Source: Candidatus Woesearchaeota archaeon (GTDB taxonomy: Archaea; Nanobdellota; Nanobdellia; SCGC-AAA011-G17; GW2011-AR17). Taken from it: a stretch of 14,632 nt of DNA. Below the pieces are notes generated by a model. The model was given only the letters and a program-made list of their open reading frames with translations. It made no database searches and was not told where the DNA came from. The stretch spans positions 1-14,632 of the forward strand of contig SICW01000014.1 in NCBI GenBank assembly GCA_009691355.1, in the 5' to 3' direction. Of this stretch, positions 13,859 to 14,632 are shown in pieces. Positions within the stretch are counted from its first letter, which is position 1. The number at the start of each line of letters is the position of its first letter. The position numbers and the translations under genes were made by a program.

Positions 13859-13868
13859 TTTTTTAAAA
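13859..13868 (+). promoter_or_regulatory. TATA box of tRNA-Leu
   Basis: TTTTTTAAAA is centred 27 nt before tRNA base 1 (13891). A 12-bp palindrome (AAGAATATTCTT, 13867-13878) lies between it and the gene; in such AT-rich DNA that may be chance. Confidence 0.5.
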
Positions 13869-13890
13869 GAATATTCTTAAAAAGAATTGT

Positions 13891-14008
13891 GCTAGAGTAG
13901 CCTAATCTGGTAAGGCAATGGTCTCAAAAGCCTCTCGTATAGGGACGAGAGGTCTGAGGAAACCATGATGCACCCTAGCATTTCTTGGTTCAAATCCCAG
14001 CTCCATCA
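13891..14008 (+). tRNA. tRNA-Leu (anticodon CAA) with intron
   Basis: Class II tRNA. D stem GCC/GGC, then anticodon stem ATGGT/ACCAT (13918-13922 with 13962-13966) around exon loop CTCAAA+A, giving anticodon CAA for TTG leucine codons. A long variable arm GATGC-ACCCTA-GCATT is as expected for leucine. The T arm is CTTGG-TTCAAAT-CCCAG. A 32-nt intron interrupts positions 37/38; the mature length is 86 nt without CCA. Odd points: the acceptor stem GCTAGAG/CTCCATC has two mismatches (C2-T71 and A4-C69) and the T stem has one (T51-C63). The gene may be degenerate or may need editing. The 5' end TGCTAG can also pair with CTAGCA in the variable arm. No clear oligo-T terminator follows. Confidence 0.8.
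13929..13960 (+). other. tRNA-Leu intron with bulge-helix-bulge
   Basis: The 32-nt intron has a near-perfect hairpin, GCCTCTCGT-ATAGGG-ACGAGAGGT. The exon-intron junctions form a bulge-helix-bulge: a central 4-bp helix CTCA/TGAG, a 3-nt bulge AA|A at the 5' site and GA|A at the 3' site, with one extra unpaired C. Cutting at the usual place within each bulge yields exact 37/38 splicing by the archaeal tRNA splicing endonuclease. Confidence 0.85.
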
Positions 14009-14040
14009 CATAAAACTCTTGAAGCATATAAAACTTACGA

Positions 14041-14050
14041 AAAGAAAAAA
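14041..14050 (-). terminator. T-rich tract after the secreted Ser-rich protein
   Basis: On the minus strand this is TTTTTTCTTT, a few bases after the stop codon at 14054. It is a plausible archaeal oligo-U terminator facing the tRNA-Leu gene. Confidence 0.45.
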
Positions 14051-14053
14051 GAA

Positions 14054-14383
14054 CTAACAAACAGAACCTTCAGGGCAAGTATCCCCCATAACACTAGAGG
14101 AGGAAGAAGTACTAGAACTACTAGAAGAACCCTGTTTATCTCTATTTGTCTGGCCACCATAACCTTGCTTTGCAGCAGTATGAGCCTGTTCTGATTTAGA
14201 ATTTTTATCGTCTTTACTAGCCGTATGTTCAACAGCAGGAGCACCATACCCCACACCAGAAGAAGCACTTTCTGAATAGAGTGCATTCGCATCATAAAGC
14301 CAAGGCATTTGCGTACTTGCACTAACAAAAGAAACGATTATTAACAGAATAATTCCTAGAGACACTTTTTCAATAAATTCCAT
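14054..14383 (-). CDS. small secreted Ser-rich protein of unknown function
   Basis: 109 aa, not recognised. The N-terminus (MEFIEKVSLGIILLIIVSFV, then SAS) is a clear signal peptide or N-terminal anchor. The mature part is polar and low in complexity: a short aromatic segment (MPWLYDANALY), a Gly/Ala/Lys/Gln-rich middle and a run of about 13 Ser/Thr near the end. It closes with DTCPEGSVC, whose two Cys could form a small loop or disulfide. Ser/Thr runs of this kind are often glycosylated stalks in archaeal surface proteins. The start at 14383 is supported by a Shine-Dalgarno sequence in a short leader, unlike the leaderless genes around it. The antisense and shifted frames here are shadows. 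Confidence 0.65.
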   Translation of the reverse strand: MEFIEKVSLGIILLIIVSFVSASTQMPWLYDANALYSESASSGVGYGAPAVEHTASKDDKNSKSEQAHTAAKQGYGGQTNRDKQGSSSSSSTSSSSSVMGDTCPEGSVC

Positions 14384-14390
14384 TTCATCA

Positions 14391-14396
14391 CTCCCC
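14391..14396 (-). promoter_or_regulatory. Shine-Dalgarno site of the secreted protein
   Basis: Minus-strand GGGGAG, continuing TGATG, lies 7 nt before ATG 14383. A TATA-like TTTATATG (14423-14430) would start transcription near 14400, giving a leader of about 17 nt that includes this site. Confidence 0.55.
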
Positions 14397-14469
14397 TTTT
14401 ATACAGACTAAGAATCAGATTGCATATAAAAAAAAAACGCTTCTGCAATATATATTTTAAAGAATATAC

Positions 14470-14632
14470 TTACCCTTTAACTACACCCATAGGCTTCAAC
14501 TGACAAACAATCTTTCCAATACCTGCTTCATCACTCACAGCAACAACTTCATCAACATTTTTATATGCACCAGGGGCTTCTTCACTAATTCCTTTCCAAG
14601 ATGCAGCTTTAATAAAAATTCTAAATCAGAAC
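14470..14632 (-). CDS. rtcB: RNA-splicing ligase RtcB, C-terminal fragment at the window edge
   Basis: Reading from the right edge, the last 51 residues match the RtcB C-terminus closely: IKAASWKGISEEAPGAYKNV, then VDEVV, the EAGI segment, LKPMG and the conserved terminal VVKG before TAA 14470-14472. RtcB joins 2',3'-cyclic phosphate and 5'-OH RNA ends with GTP and Mn2+, and in archaea it ligates tRNA exons after intron removal. The conserved C-terminal region contributes to the active site. The frame has a TGA at 14626-14628, before FRIFIKAAS, where homologues should continue. The first bases from the edge instead read SDLE in another frame, as if about 7 nt were missing. So either the gene is frameshifted there or the edge sequence is faulty; most of the gene lies outside the window. 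Confidence 0.85.

Noticed and set aside
13867..13878. 12-bp palindrome AAGAATATTCTT as an operator for tRNA-Leu
   Set aside because: Short AT-rich palindromes are expected by chance in this composition and no second copy or protein candidate is seen.
13890..13980. Permuted tRNA, suggested by TGCTAG at the 5' end pairing with CTAGCA at 13975-13980
   Set aside because: The normal order of D arm, anticodon arm, variable arm and T arm is present and ends in a T loop plus discriminator, and CTAGCA is part of a good variable-arm stem. The pairing is kept only as a competing fold.
14035..14328. Alternative frame overlapping the small secreted protein
   Set aside because: It lacks a signal peptide and ribosome binding site and is a Leu/Val-rich shifted reading of the Ser-rich region. 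ATG 14388 in that frame reaches a stop after ten codons.
1..14632. CRISPR array, insertion sequence, integrase or defence island
   Set aside because: No regularly spaced repeats, transposase or integrase motifs, or Cas/toxin-antitoxin pair were found. RhuM alone is not enough to call a mobile element.

Overview
The window looks archaeal, most likely an AT-rich genome of the DPANN type (Woesearchaeota/Pacearchaeota-like). This rests on sequence signs, not on any search. A TTTAWA-like TATA box sits about 27 nt upstream of many start codons, so many mRNAs appear leaderless. A tRNA-Leu carries an intron in a bulge-helix-bulge at 37/38. The C-terminus of the archaeal tRNA ligase RtcB lies at the right edge. 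Genes are short, densely packed and on both strands.

Layout. 142-1824 (+): a Gly/Arg-rich CxxC zinc-ribbon protein, a half-length 2'-5' RNA ligase-like fragment and a RhuM-family protein. 3366-1833 (-): a radical SAM/SPASM enzyme followed at once by an unrecognised 132-aa protein. 3455-3529 (+): tRNA-Arg(CCT). 3583-4464 (+): an EamA/DMT transporter. 4579-5901 (+): two tandem paralogues with a PD-(D/E)xK-like pattern; the second is interrupted by an in-frame TAG where the first has Trp. 5962-8516 (+): an unrecognised alpha/beta (perhaps TIM-barrel) protein, an MscS channel and a DedA membrane protein. 10223-8500 (-): a PIG-L deacetylase overlapping a MurG-like glycosyltransferase. 10515-10261 (-): a small zinc-finger-like gene with an in-frame TAA. 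12581-10551 (-): a large membrane-anchored M6 metalloprotease. 12627-13811: a ZIP metal transporter and a Fur-family regulator, divergent from one palindromic TATA box beside a 7-7-7 inverted repeat. 13891-14008 (+): intron-containing tRNA-Leu(CAA). 14383-14054 (-): a small secreted Ser-rich protein. 14632-14470 (-): the end of rtcB.

Most of this is cell-envelope and housekeeping material: transporters, osmotic channel, surface protease, glycolipid or glycan enzymes and metal homeostasis. The best-supported regulatory unit is fur/ZIP. The intron-containing tRNA lies next to the ligase that would join its exons. An unusual number of reading frames are damaged: a LigT half, a TAG in the nuclease paralogue, a TAA in the zinc-finger gene and a TGA near the end of rtcB. 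That suggests gene decay or uncorrected sequence errors. I see no CRISPR array, rRNA, insertion sequence or origin.
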